A DNA stretch of 46,847 nt from Hymenobacter siberiensis (GCF_018967845.1 NZ_JAHLZZ010000004.1:1-46847); one strand, 5' to 3'; shown: positions 15,900 to 24,499, numbered from the stretch's first letter. The notes: a model not told the origin generated them from the sequence alone. A program made the numbers and translations.

Positions 15900-16469
15900 A
15901 TGAGGCATCTAAAAAGGGTTTTGCTGTTCTTCTTCTTTCTCGCCCTGGTGCTCTGGAGCCCCATTGGACGGCTAGTGGAGCGCGGCGTCGATGCCCACTT
16001 AGTAGGAATACACCGCCGGCAGCTGGCGGACCGGAACACGGTCCTTGACCGCTGGCAATGCCGCCTGCTCTATGGCGGCATCGTGACACTGGGCGGCCTG
16101 CGGTACCCCGAGGGCGCCGCCGTCATCGACCATTACCTACACGGCGGCGGCCGGAACCTGTACTTATCGAGTGTGTACATCCGCCACTCCCCGGTGGTGC
16201 GCCGGCGGCTCGCGGCCCTGTCCGTGGGCCAGACGGCGGTGGTCACGCTGCAGCAGCAGCAGGATTGGCGGCTGTCCTATGCCCTCAACCCGTTTCGGCT
16301 GCGGCGCGAAGCCCACCGCGTGGTCATCTACCAATGGATGGCGTTCGACCCACGGCCGGTGGCCCGCACCGTGCTGGACCTGGGCCTGGTGCGCTTCACG
16401 GTTCCGGACGGCCTTGTTCACGTTCTGCACCCTCGGCCGTTTCTAGCCCGTTGCGAATGGACGGAATAA
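15900..16469 (+). CDS. Membrane-anchored or exported protein, unknown
   Basis: The 189-residue protein starts at ATG 15900 with MRHLKRVLLFFFFLALVLWS, a basic then hydrophobic segment that should act as a signal anchor or signal peptide. The remainder is Arg- and His-rich with a regular alternating pattern (YLSSVYIRHSPVVRRRLAAL, VVTLQQQQDWRLSYALNP, VIYQWMAFDPRPVARTVLDL) that suggests a beta-rich periplasmic domain. I recognise no family. It starts 47 bp after a Tn3-type miniature element and ends 2 bp before a 28-bp repeat that abuts IS4 copy A. Confidence 0.6.
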   Translation: MRHLKRVLLFFFFLALVLWSPIGRLVERGVDAHLVGIHRRQLADRNTVLDRWQCRLLYGGIVTLGGLRYPEGAAVIDHYLHGGGRNLYLSSVYIRHSPVVRRRLAALSVGQTAVVTLQQQQDWRLSYALNPFRLRREAHRVVIYQWMAFDPRPVARTVLDLGLVRFTVPDGLVHVLHPRPFLARCEWTE

Positions 16470-16471
16470 GT

Positions 16472-16499
16472 GGCTTTGGTTAAAAGTTTGGACCAAAAG
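16472..16499. repeat. 28-bp repeat, copy 1, abutting IS4 copy A
   Basis: Starts GGCTTTGGTTAAAAGTTTGG and ends CCAAAAG directly before the IS4 end. Related copies are at 17869, 18280-18307 (inverted) and 30715-30742 (inverted, abutting IS4 copy B). Confidence 0.65.
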
Positions 16500-17701
16500 T
16501 ACTCTACCCTACTATTTTTAGTAATTGATTTTTAGCAAGTTGCCTCGTAATCCAGTTCAGTAGCGTTTCAACCAAGCGGGCCAATGGGTCCTCGGGCAGG
16601 GTCAGCGGGCGGGCGAGTTGGCGGAGCAGATTGAGGCCGTGGCGGCTCAGGCTGGCGGCCCGGTAGCCGTGGTTTTTGCGGGCAATGGGCTGGCGGCCGC
16701 CGTGGGCGGCCGCGCCCACGCCCAGACAAAACGCGTAGGCCAGGCTGACCAGGGCCACGAGCTTGCGCAGCTTTTGGAAACAGCGCAAGTGGGTGGCTTC
16801 CAGGTTAAAGCCCCGCCCTTTCAGATTTTGAAAGCATTGCTCAATCGTCCAGCGCTTGGCATAGAGTTGCGCGAGGTGGTTCAGGCCGGCCGTGGCAAAC
16901 AGGAAGACAAACGCGTCCGCCGCCACGGCCTTGACCCAGGCCTGTCCCCAGACCCCGTCGACCTGCACGTGGGCGAAGCGGCGCACCTGCCCCGGCACCA
17001 GGCCCAGGTCGGCCACGGCCTGCCGGCGGCCGTCGGCGTGGGTCAGGCAGTGGTGCTTGGGCACGCGCATGACAAAATTAAGCCCATTGTCTTTGAGCCA
17101 CTTGAACCACGCATGGCCGACAAATTCCCGGTCGCCCACGACCAGGCCGATGCGGTCTTTGCCCAGCAAGGCCAGGCACTTTTCGAGCACCGCGATGCGG
17201 TCGGCGGCGTTGGAGTTGCCGCTGCGGTTGTCGAGCAGGTGCCAATAAAGGGGCACGTGGACCTCGCCCGTGCCGACGGTGACGAGCAGGATGTTCACCT
17301 GGCACTGGCCGAAGTCCCACTCCGTGCGGTCGAGGCATAAGCGCAGCTTGCCCTGCGCAGGCAACAAACTCAGTAAAAGCCTGGCCAACAGTACGTAATT
17401 GAGGTCTACTTCGCGGAAAAAGTCCTGAATGCGCGTTTCGTTCGAGGCGGGCTTGGCCGCGTCATTGAGGTGCTGGGCCACCTCGCCGAATTGCACGTTG
17501 CGGCTCTTTATCAGGCCAAGAATGAACTGGCCCACAAACTTTTGGCGGGACAAGTGGCCCACAAACGGGGCCTGTTGCAAAAGCGTCGTAATTTTAGCAG
17601 CGAAGTGTTGCTTCACGGGGCAGAACGGTTTTTTGGTGGTGTCGTAACCCCAAAGGTCGGGCTGCCCCGTTTTTGTACCTGAAAAATAGTAGGGTAGAGT
17701 A
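16500..17701 (-). mobile_element. IS4-family insertion sequence, copy A
   Basis: The 1202-bp element has inverted ends TACTCTACCCTACTATTTTT. It carries one transposase gene on the minus strand and is closely similar to copy B at 29514-30714, though not identical. No target duplication is apparent. Confidence 0.88.
16504..17616 (-). CDS. IS4-family transposase, copy A
   Basis: The 370-residue DDE transposase starts at GTG 17616 (V/MKQHFAAKITTLLQQ), the same start as copy B. Catalytic residues appear as D96 in LCLDRTEWDFGQ, D162 in LVVGDREFVG and E259 within YAKRWTIEQCFQNLK, which has the exact IS4 YREK spacing (Y252, R255, E259, K266). The insertion domain between the second D and the E is beta-rich as in IS4. 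The frame is intact, so the element may be active. It differs from copy B at a modest number of residues (for example FREVDLNYVLLA versus FREFDLNYMLVA), so the two insertions are not a very recent duplication. Confidence 0.9.
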   Translation of the reverse strand: MKQHFAAKITTLLQQAPFVGHLSRQKFVGQFILGLIKSRNVQFGEVAQHLNDAAKPASNETRIQDFFREVDLNYVLLARLLLSLLPAQGKLRLCLDRTEWDFGQCQVNILLVTVGTGEVHVPLYWHLLDNRSGNSNAADRIAVLEKCLALLGKDRIGLVVGDREFVGHAWFKWLKDNGLNFVMRVPKHHCLTHADGRRQAVADLGLVPGQVRRFAHVQVDGVWGQAWVKAVAADAFVFLFATAGLNHLAQLYAKRWTIEQCFQNLKGRGFNLEATHLRCFQKLRKLVALVSLAYAFCLGVGAAAHGGRQPIARKNHGYRAASLSRHGLNLLRQLARPLTLPEDPLARLVETLLNWITRQLAKNQLLKIVG

Positions 17702-18458
17702 GTGGTGGGTAAATCGCCCTGGCACCACGGCCGGGCACTGTAGCGACACCCCACAGACCTGTGCCTATCGTCAATCTTATAAGCTCCTCATATATGTTAT
17801 GTAAGTGACATTTAACCAATAAATTGCATTGGTATATAATAGCATGTTTACCAAACAGACATACTGTTGGCCTTGGTTAAAAGGTTAAACGGGTAGCCGT
17901 TCGGTGGCCCGGAGCCGGGGCAGGCCGACGCCCGCTAACGACACCAGGTAGGAGCCAGAAAGGTACACCTTGCCGGCCCCATCCAAGCGGTGGTGGTTGA
18001 ATAGCCGAAAATGGAGCCAGAAAGTGGGGCCGCTGGTGTCGCTTGTAGGCCCCACCTTATTGACCTGTTCGGCCTTCATCTTGACTCTGACCGCATCTGG
18101 ACTACAGGCCAGTAACTTAGCAGGATGCCAGAGCAGATGACGGCTTGCTTGTGAGCTGGCAGCTGTGCAATCGGCAAGACAAGCTTAACTGCTGCGGTAA
18201 AACTTTGGAAAACCCTATGTTGTAATGTAGAAGCCTTAGCCACATTTACTTGGAAGATGATTCCCAACTCCTCGTTTAACTTTTGGACCGAACTTTTAAC
18301 CAAGGCCAATTTTATGAAGGATAGTGGTGCAATGAAGCCACCTGCCCCGCAAGCAACCGGCACGCGCTCTGGCTAAGACGGGACCTCGGCTCGTTAGCAC
18401 AATACCTTTGTTTCGACATTAACGCACTTTTTACCACCTTTTTGCTAGAAACCTGCCC
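17702..18458. other. Region with a repeat-bounded segment and no assigned gene
   Basis: 17702-17868 is AT-rich and non-coding. 17869-18307 is bounded by inverted copies of the GGCCTTGGTTAAAAG repeat (see next entry). 18308-18458 should contain the promoter of the M42 peptidase gene. Confidence 0.45.
17869..18307. mobile_element. Inverted-repeat-bounded segment with two overlapping small frames
   Basis: The ends are GGCCTTGGTTAAAAGGTTAAACG on the left (split here by a 13-bp deletion relative to the right end) and, inverted at 18307, the same GGCCTTGGTTAAAAG followed by TTCGGTCCAAAAGTTAAACG. On the minus strand a 95-codon frame (18363-18076) ends where a 64-codon frame (18079-17885, MKAEQVNKVGPTSDTSGPTF) begins, overlapping as ATGA. 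Neither product is recognised. This may be a miniature element or the remains of a larger transposon. Confidence 0.4.
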
Positions 18459-20606
18459 ATGCGCTTTTTTACTCTTTTAATATTGCTTAGCGGTTGGGTC
18501 AGTATGGCCTCGGCTCAGTCAGCGGAGCTGCTGCAGGCGTATGCCCGAACCAGTGGCGTAACGGGCCGGGAGGAGGAAGCCAGCCAGTTTGTGGAGTCCC
18601 TGTTCAAGGCCGGGGCGCTGCAGCACGACCGGCTGGGCAACCTGGTGCTGGTGCTCGGCAGCGGGTTGCCGCGCCGCTTGCTCGTGGCCCCGCTCGACGA
18701 GCCGGGCTACGTGGTGAGCCAGATTCAGGATAACGGCTACCTGCGGGTGACCCCCGTGGGCGGCGGGCGGATTGGGCCGTTGTTTCACCAATTTCTGGAA
18801 GGTCACGATGTGCGAATCAGCACCGAACGCGGGGCCGTGAACGCCGTTTCGTGCGTACCGTCGTCGCACTACGATGGCCTGCGGGCCGAGCCGGAAAAAA
18901 GCAAGGCCCCGTTCTCGTGGCAGTCCGCTTTCCTGGACGTGGGCGCTTCTTCGGCCGCGGACGTAGCCACCCAAGGCATTCGGCTGCTGGACCCGCTGAC
19001 CCTCGAGAAAAAGCCGGCCGTTATCGGGCAGCAGTGGGTGGCGGCGCCGGCCATGAAAGCGAAAGCAGCGGCCCTGGCGCTGGCCGCCGTGGCCCAAACC
19101 TTGGCAGCAGCCCCGGTCAAGGGCACCGTGGTAGTGGCCTGGGTTACCCAGGAGTTATTGAATGGCAAAGGCTTTGAAGCCGTTGCCAACCGGTTTGGCC
19201 CGTTCGAGGAAGTGTACCGCTTCGACCGCCACCTCGAAACCGAAGCCACGGGCACCGGACAGTTTCTGGCCAACCAGGCGCTGCCTTCAGTGCTCTCCGG
19301 GCAGGTGCTGACGCAGCCGACCCGGCCGGCCCCCAAGCCCGTGCTGCCCAACACGAAGCTGGCCAATGCCCGCACGTACCTGCTGGGCCTCCCCGCCCGG
19401 TACCCCAACACGCCCGTGGAGGCCGTGGCCGTGGCCGATGTGCGGCAGCTCGCGCAAGCCTGGCTGCTGGCAGTCGGTTCGCCGGCCCCGGCCCCGGTTG
19501 CGCTGCCACAGCCCGCGGTGGCAGCGGGGCCACCGCCCGTGGCATTGCCGGCACCGGCCCAGCTCTTGGCGGGCTTGGTGGGGCAATACGGCGTGAGCAA
19601 CGCCGAAACCCCGGTGCGGGAGTTCATCGCCCGGCAGCTGCCGGCCTGGGCCAAACCCGTGGTGGACCAGGCCGGCAACCTGACCCTGACCTTCGGGCAA
19701 GGCCAGCGCCACCTGGTGTTCGTGGCCCACATGGACGAGGTGGGGTTTGTGGTCGATTCCATTCGACCCAACGGCCGGCTGGTGCTGGCCATGAAAGGGG
19801 GCGCGTTTCCCTGGCTGTGGGAAGCCCAGCCCGCCTTGGTGCACATCCCTGGGCAAGCGGCTATTTCCGCCCTGTTTGAGCCCCGGCCGGATTACATGAA
19901 GGCCACCAAAAGCGCCCTATCGGTTCCCCTAACCCTATTCGCGGGCTTCACTTCCGCCCAGCAAGCCCAGGCGGCCGGCATCCACCCGGGCAGCTCCACC
20001 GTGACCATGCCCAAACGGCTGCGCCCGCTGGGCACGCAGCGGGCCGCCGCGCGGGGCCTCGACGACCGGGTGGGCTGCGCGGCCTTGTTGCTGAGCTTGA
20101 AAGGACTGGACCCCGGCAAGCTGCCGTACAAAGTCACGTACGTGTGGTCGATGGCGGAGGAAATTGGAGTGCTGGGCGCTGCGTTTGCCGCGCAGCAGCT
20201 GCAGGACGCCACCGTGGTGTACCCCATCGACACCTTTGTGTCGTCCGATGCGCCCCAGGAGTCTCGGATATTTGGCTACTGCCCTTTAGGGCAGGGCGCC
20301 GTGATTCGGGTGCTGGAAAACCCCAACTTCGTTCCGCGCCATTTGGTGCGGGAAGTGCACGCCCTGGCCGACCGCCACCGGATACCCATCCAGGAGGGTA
20401 TGACGGCCGGTGGCACCGATGGACTGGAATTCCTGAATTATGGCATTCCTTCGGTGCCCCTTTCCTGGCCCGGCCGCTACTCGCACTCGCCTGTGGAAGT
20501 GCTGGACTACCGCGACATGGACAGCCTCGTGCGCCTGCTGCGGGCGCTGGTGCAAGTGAACGTTCCCGCTAGGGCTGCAACACAGCCCACAAAACCTCGC
20601 CGCTAA
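18459..20606 (+). CDS. Secreted M42-family peptidase with two tandem M42 domains, the first degenerate
   Basis: Exported aminopeptidase/endoglucanase-type metallopeptidase, 715 residues. The signal peptide is MRFFTLLILLSGWVSMASA. The C-terminal domain (from about 365) keeps the dinuclear metal site: H424 and D426 in VAHMDEVGFVV, D535-D536 in GLDDRVGCAALL, E567-E568 in MAEEIGVLGA, D591 in PIDTFVSSDAP, and a final SHSPVEV histidine, with GTDG nearby. The N-terminal domain (about 25-330) follows the same order but has P78 instead of the first histidine (VAPLDEPGYVV), TQELLNG in place of the double glutamate, and YRFDRHLETEA in place of the third aspartate motif. A Pro/Ala linker joins the two (about 335-365). 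I infer that only the second half is catalytic. ATG 18459 begins the signal peptide. Confidence 0.88.
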   Translation: MRFFTLLILLSGWVSMASAQSAELLQAYARTSGVTGREEEASQFVESLFKAGALQHDRLGNLVLVLGSGLPRRLLVAPLDEPGYVVSQIQDNGYLRVTPVGGGRIGPLFHQFLEGHDVRISTERGAVNAVSCVPSSHYDGLRAEPEKSKAPFSWQSAFLDVGASSAADVATQGIRLLDPLTLEKKPAVIGQQWVAAPAMKAKAAALALAAVAQTLAAAPVKGTVVVAWVTQELLNGKGFEAVANRFGPFEEVYRFDRHLETEATGTGQFLANQALPSVLSGQVLTQPTRPAPKPVLPNTKLANARTYLLGLPARYPNTPVEAVAVADVRQLAQAWLLAVGSPAPAPVALPQPAVAAGPPPVALPAPAQLLAGLVGQYGVSNAETPVREFIARQLPAWAKPVVDQAGNLTLTFGQGQRHLVFVAHMDEVGFVVDSIRPNGRLVLAMKGGAFPWLWEAQPALVHIPGQAAISALFEPRPDYMKATKSALSVPLTLFAGFTSAQQAQAAGIHPGSSTVTMPKRLRPLGTQRAAARGLDDRVGCAALLLSLKGLDPGKLPYKVTYVWSMAEEIGVLGAAFAAQQLQDATVVYPIDTFVSSDAPQESRIFGYCPLGQGAVIRVLENPNFVPRHLVREVHALADRHRIPIQEGMTAGGTDGLEFLNYGIPSVPLSWPGRYSHSPVEVLDYRDMDSLVRLLRALVQVNVPARAATQPTKPRR

Positions 20607-21087
20607 CGGGGGTTCTTCTGGCAAAAGGGCGGATGGGCTTTACCCTCCTTATTTTGAACAACATGCGTTTACCTTGGGACCGTTTTCTTGAACGTCTTTT
20701 CCGAAGACGTGTCCTCGCTGTTACGCGCGCCTCCACTACTCCAAGGCACCGCAAAAGGGGTGCACGACGCCGTAGCCCACCGCCGCAACTGTAAAAGCCA
20801 AGCCCCTAAATAAGAAGGCGGCCGCCCCAGTCCTGACAAACGGCGAGGCCGTACTCATTGGCTACGGCCCGCTTGCGCAGCGCCGTTTCTTCGCATACGC
20901 CTTCGTCCATACCCCTTGCACGCCGCCCCGTCACGCTGGCCCGCTTCGGTTCAGCGGCTGGACTAGCAAAGTGGCCGGACTGACCCGTCATTTGTGCGTC
21001 ATCAGGCTTTTGGCTCCCCATCATTTCATCCCGTACTTTCATCCCGTACTTTCATCCCGTACTTTCACCCGAACAAAACACCCTAAA
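20607..21087. other. Intergenic region with a Tn3-end-like sequence and tandem repeats
   Basis: 20609-20634 reads GGGGTTCTTCTGGCAAAAGG followed by GCGGAT, much like the outer part of the Tn3-type ends, but the inner TAAG is absent. A short CCGCAACTGTAAAAGCC at about 20783 recalls part of a cobalamin riboswitch core but the rest is missing. 21024-21062 is a tandem repeat. No gene is convincing; the minus-strand frame 20806-21042 is unrecognised. Confidence 0.4.
21024..21062. repeat. Three tandem 13-bp repeats upstream of the cysteine hydrolase gene
   Basis: TTTCATCCCGTAC occurs three times head to tail, then a decayed fourth TTTCACCCGAAC. The array ends 14 bp before ATG 21088, where it could affect promoter or leader function. 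Confidence 0.8.
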
Positions 21088-21648
21088 ATGAGCAAAGTGC
21101 TGATTATCGTCGACGTGCAAAACGATTATTTTGATAATGGTGCCATGGAGCTCGTGGGCGCCTTGCAAGCCAGCGAAAACGTAAAACGGGTATTGGCAAA
21201 ATTCCGCGAAAAAAACCTGCCCATCGTCCACGTTCACCACCTGGGGGTATCTCCCGACGCGACCTTCTTCCTGCCCGGAACAGCAGGGGCCGAGATTCAC
21301 GCGAACGTGACACCGTTAACTGGCGAAAAAATGGTGGTGAAATACTACCCGAACAGCTTCCGGGAGACGGACCTGCTGGAGCACCTGCACAGGCTAGCGG
21401 TCACGGAAGTTGTGGTTACGGGCATGATGACGCACATGTGCATTGATGCCACCACCCGTGCCGCCCGCGACTTGGGCTTTGAATGCACCGTCATCGGAGA
21501 TGCCTGTGCCACACGAGACCTGGAAGTAAATGGGGCGCACGTGAAAGCCGCTGACGTGCAGACGGCATTTTTAGCCGCGCTGTCCTCTTTCTACGCCAAG
21601 GTTCAAAACACGCAGGAGTACCTGGCTGCCGAGGGGCAGACAGCCTAA
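21088..21648 (+). CDS. Isochorismatase-fold cysteine hydrolase
   Basis: The 186-residue cytoplasmic protein begins MSKVLIIVDVQNDYFDNGAM at ATG 21088. The family shares a D-K-C triad: D9 in VDVQNDY, the lysine of GEKMVVKYYPNSF, and the cysteine of GMMTHMCIDATTRAARDLGF. The cis-peptide-like VVTGMMTH and the late VIGDACATRD are also typical. Members include nicotinamidase, isochorismatase, N-carbamoylsarcosine amidase and biuret hydrolase. Length and motifs do not settle the substrate; the zinc site of nicotinamidases (DxHxxxH) is not evident. The tandem repeats just upstream lie in its likely leader. Confidence 0.85.
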   Translation: MSKVLIIVDVQNDYFDNGAMELVGALQASENVKRVLAKFREKNLPIVHVHHLGVSPDATFFLPGTAGAEIHANVTPLTGEKMVVKYYPNSFRETDLLEHLHRLAVTEVVVTGMMTHMCIDATTRAARDLGFECTVIGDACATRDLEVNGAHVKAADVQTAFLAALSSFYAKVQNTQEYLAAEGQTA

Positions 21649-21769
21649 GAAGCATAGCGGAGCCTGTCACGCTGATGGAATAGCGGCATTAAAAAACGTG
21701 ATAAGCGGTTGAACGCGTTTACGGCAGGACCGTTTGCGTGAACGCAAGTCTCCCATCTCAACTTGGTTG

Positions 21770-22108
21770 CTAGGCCGCTTTCGGCAGCACTGTCTTTTGC
21801 TTCACCGCGGCGGTTTCCGGGACCCGCTGCAAATCCAGGTCTTGGAAATCGTAAGCGGTGCCGGGGACGTACACCAGATTATTCAGCTTGAGGCTCGTGG
21901 CCCGGCCTTGGGCGTCCAGGTTGAAGGTCGCAAATTCATCGGTGGGAATGCTGCGGTCCTTCCAGCGTATCACACGCGTGTTCCCGCGGTACGGCAGCAC
22001 CTGCCCCACCAGGCGCGGCGAGCGGGCCGCCACCTGATAAATGCGGACCCCTGGCAGGGCACAGGCGGCCACCACGCGCTCCCGCAAATCAATCGAATAG
22101 GCTTTCAT
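21770..22108 (-). pseudogene. Chimeric remnant: IS630-type transposase N-terminus joined to a serine-hydrolase C-terminal domain
   Basis: The 112-codon frame starts MKAYSIDLRERVVAACALPG, typical of the N-terminal HTH of IS630-family transposases, and after about residue 29 changes to YRGNTRVIRWKDRSIPTDEF...YDFQDLDLQRVP, which resembles the beta-rich C-terminal domain (DUF3471-like) found after beta-lactamase-type serine hydrolases. The join points to an illegitimate fusion after transposition and deletion. It is unlikely to be functional, although the frame is intact. Confidence 0.6.
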
Positions 22109-22170
22109 ATCGAAAAATAGATGAAAATCTGTACACGGAACAGGAAACCGCTCTAGCTTCTTTTTGTATA

Positions 22171-22283
22171 GGACTTACGCACTTCAAAAGCTATGCAACC
22201 TGAAAATCAACGACTTGCATTCAAGACGTATATTTGTTATATTGCTGTTTTTCAGTTGGTTAGTGTTTAAACTGCGTAAGTCC
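22171..22283. mobile_element. Miniature inverted-repeat element, family 3
   Basis: Ends GGACTTACGCA (22171-22181) and TGCGTAAGTCC (22273-22283), flanked by TA on both sides, enclose about 90 bp of AT-rich non-coding DNA. GGACTTACGC ends are common among IS5-group elements, so this is probably an internally deleted IS. Confidence 0.7.
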
Positions 22284-22380
22284 TATTGTAAAAGCTTTGC
22301 TGCTGGTTTTTGAAGAACAGATGCCTTGACGGCAGATTCGATTTTTCTACCCCCAGCACCTGCTGCTGCATCTATCACTA

Positions 22381-23226
22381 GAGCGTGAGGACAATTACCT
22401 TTGGTTATCTGCTTGTTACCTAGAATAAATTAAGGATTTAAGTATATGCGTCGTCATGAAATCACGGCCCCCCAATGGGTGGCTATTGCCCCTCTGCTCT
22501 CGGGCAAAGTCGCCGATTGCGGCGTAACCGCCAAGGATAACCGCCTTTTTTTCAACGCTATCGTGTGGATAATGCGCACCGGCTGCCCGTGGGCGGACCT
22601 GCCCGAACGCTTCGGCAAGCACAATTCTGTCTGCAAGCGCTTCCACCGCCTGGCCCAAAAAGGCGTGTGGGAACGGGCGTTCGAGGCCCTGCAAGCCCCC
22701 GAGTTGGACTGGGTCATGCTCGATTCGACCGTTGTGCGGGCGCACCAGCATTCGGCCGGCCAAAAAAAAGCACCGCCGACGCCGAGCGCTTGGGCCGCAG
22801 CCGGGGCGGCATCGGCACCAAAATCCACGCCTGCATCGAGTCGCTGGGCAACACCGTGCGCCTGATTGCCACCGGCGGGCAAGCCGGCGACAGCCCGCAG
22901 GCCCTGCCGCTGCTGGCGGACCTGGCGCCGGGCAAGGTGCTGGCCGACACGGCCTACGACAGCGATGAAACCCGCGCCTATTGCGCCGAAAAGGGCATCG
23001 AAGCCGTCATTCCCAGCCACCCCGGCCGGACTTAACCCCTTCCGATGGACGAGGAAACCTACCGCGACCGCAACAAAGTCGAGCGCTTTTTTGGCCGCCT
23101 CAAGCAGTACCGCCGCCGGGCCACCCGCTACGAGAAAACCGTCGTCTCCTTCCTGGCCTTCTGGCATATTGGAGCAATGATAGATTGGCTTAGATAAATA
23201 TATTATTACTTAATTTTTTTACGCTC
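22381..23226 (+). mobile_element. IS5-family (IS427-like) insertion sequence
   Basis: The 846-bp element has ends starting GAGCGT with inverted partial similarity and is flanked by TA on both sides (22379-22380 and 23227-23228), the target duplication of the IS427 group. It contains two overlapping transposase frames joined at a run of eight A. Its right end truncates an alpha/beta-hydrolase gene. Confidence 0.82.
22446..23197 (+). pseudogene. IS5-family transposase (two frames), with a stop codon
   Basis: The first frame (ATG 22446, MRRHEITAPQWVAIAPLLSG) carries the DUF4096 domain and the first catalytic aspartate in VMLDSTVVRAHQHSAG. At CCAAAAAAAAGC (about 22762-22773) a frameshift continues as STADAERLGRSRGGIGTKIH, VLADTAYDSDE with the second aspartate, and after a TAA at 23033-23035 the sequence DEETYRDRNKVERFFGRLKQ with the catalytic glutamate. 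Frameshifting at the A run is normal for the IS427 group, but the TAA within PGRT-PLPMDEE breaks the protein. Confidence 0.82.
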
Positions 23227-23227
23227 T

Positions 23228-23317
23228 AGGGCGTAGAACCGATACCCGTGTTCCTGGTAGCGCCGAGCCATTTCTTCCTGAAAGAAATAATCGTTGAAGC
23301 CATGCAGATATAGCACT
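23228..23317 (-). pseudogene. Alpha/beta-hydrolase fragment
   Basis: Minus-strand translation gives VLYLHGFNDYFFQEEMARRY followed by QEHGYRFYALE, a segment around the oxyanion loop of S33-type alpha/beta hydrolases. It is cut on one side by the IS5 element and on the other ends close to the rep gene stop. Only about 30 residues remain. Confidence 0.65.
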
Positions 23318-23322
23318 GCCTA

Positions 23323-24495
23323 TTACTTTACCAGCCACTCTTCGCCGTCCCGTTGTTCGTACGCGAAGCCTTGGTTGAAATAGATTTGCTGCAGGTGCTC
23401 TTCAAACGTTGGCGCGCGCTCCAACAGCTTTGCATACGGCCCGGGGTTATCATACATTTCCCGCACTTCGGCAATTCTGTAAGCAACCTCTTCTACCGGT
23501 TTAGCGGCCACTGCTTTGGGCTTTTTCTTCGTTTCCCTTGCTTTCAGCAATTCTTGATATTCCTCCAACAAGTACTTCTCCACCAAAGCTTTATAAATGG
23601 CTCCAGCCATGCGCTTGACCTTGCCCAGTTGATGTTGCTTCTGGATGCGGTCAAGAACAAAATCAACGTATCCAAGGTCGTAGTCGCCCTCCGCTAATTG
23701 CTGCCCGATGCGAGCGATGCTACGGGCATTGAGCCCAATTTGGGCGAGTGCCGCGCCCCACTCCGCCTCCGCCGTTGGCAACGTCTCTTTTGTAGCAGAT
23801 AGCGCCAGCTGAAACAAAAACTTGATGCGTTCTACCACCTTGCCTTCCCGTTCTAGCTCGAACGTAAACGGCATATCGGTTTCCGCGAGTTCGTTTTGTG
23901 CCTTGTCCAAGATGCGCGCTTTGAAGTTGCTGAAACGGGGGTACTCCCCTTCCTGCACATCCAGCACAAAGCGCAGTTGTTCCACCGTCATTGTGCGCCG
24001 GCCAAAGTCCGCGTACTCTTTCAGCAGCCAGTAAATCCGCAACGCGTGTGGGCTTTTCAGCTTTAGCACCTCCTTCAAATCTGCAGTGGTGAAGTTGCCG
24101 CTTTCCCGCAACTGAAGCAGATAGGGCATAATCTTGGGGTTGAAACTTGCTAGCACCCCCCCCTGCTCGGCCGTGTAGCGGGCTTCTGACATCAGCGGGA
24201 TGTAGGTAAAGCTGGGCTTGCGGCGCCGGCGCCGGGTGCCTTCCTCCAAGTCCTCGATGTATAGCGTGAACGACGCTAGCTTCTTACACATATCATCTAC
24301 CTGCTCATAGGCCGACCCGCCCCGGCGGTCAAACACCAGCTCGTTCAGGGGAACGAAGTGCTCCTTGAAGTCGGTATCATCGGGCCTGATACGCGACAGC
24401 AGCCCCAAAAACAGGCGCATCTGTAGCGGCACAAAGCTGAAACGGGCGTTTATAAGCGCATTGTGTTGCGCCACAGTTTTATCAAAACTTTCCAT
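23323..24495 (-). CDS. rep: Plasmid replication initiator (Rep_3/RepB superfamily)
   Basis: Binds iterons at the origin and starts plasmid replication. ATG 24495 gives MESFDKTVAQHNALINARFS and a 390-residue protein. The two winged-helix domains of Rep_3 initiators are recognisable: N-terminal FVPLQMRLFLGLLSRI... and VPLNELVFDRRGGSAYEQVDDMCKKL, then PYLLQLRESGNFTTADLKEVLKLKSPHALRIYWLLKEYA, which is the characteristic Rep helix ending in RIYWLLKEY. The C-terminal third is a Lys/Ala-rich tail with TKKKPKAVAAKP. The frame is open further upstream to 24672, but that part is only the iterons read as ATKKTC.CYKKDV repeats and is not likely translated. It is downstream of, and co-directional with, parA and the RHH gene. 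Confidence 0.9.
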   Translation of the reverse strand: MESFDKTVAQHNALINARFSFVPLQMRLFLGLLSRIRPDDTDFKEHFVPLNELVFDRRGGSAYEQVDDMCKKLASFTLYIEDLEEGTRRRRRKPSFTYIPLMSEARYTAEQGGVLASFNPKIMPYLLQLRESGNFTTADLKEVLKLKSPHALRIYWLLKEYADFGRRTMTVEQLRFVLDVQEGEYPRFSNFKARILDKAQNELAETDMPFTFELEREGKVVERIKFLFQLALSATKETLPTAEAEWGAALAQIGLNARSIARIGQQLAEGDYDLGYVDFVLDRIQKQHQLGKVKRMAGAIYKALVEKYLLEEYQELLKARETKKKPKAVAAKPVEEVAYRIAEVREMYDNPGPYAKLLERAPTFEEHLQQIYFNQGFAYEQRDGEEWLVK

Positions 24496-24499
24496 GTAA

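Noticed and set aside
20690..20830. Cobalamin-riboswitch-like words (CCGCAACTGTAAAAGCC)
   Set aside because: Only one conserved block is present; the rest of the core and the B12 box are not found, and the downstream gene is not a B12-related gene.
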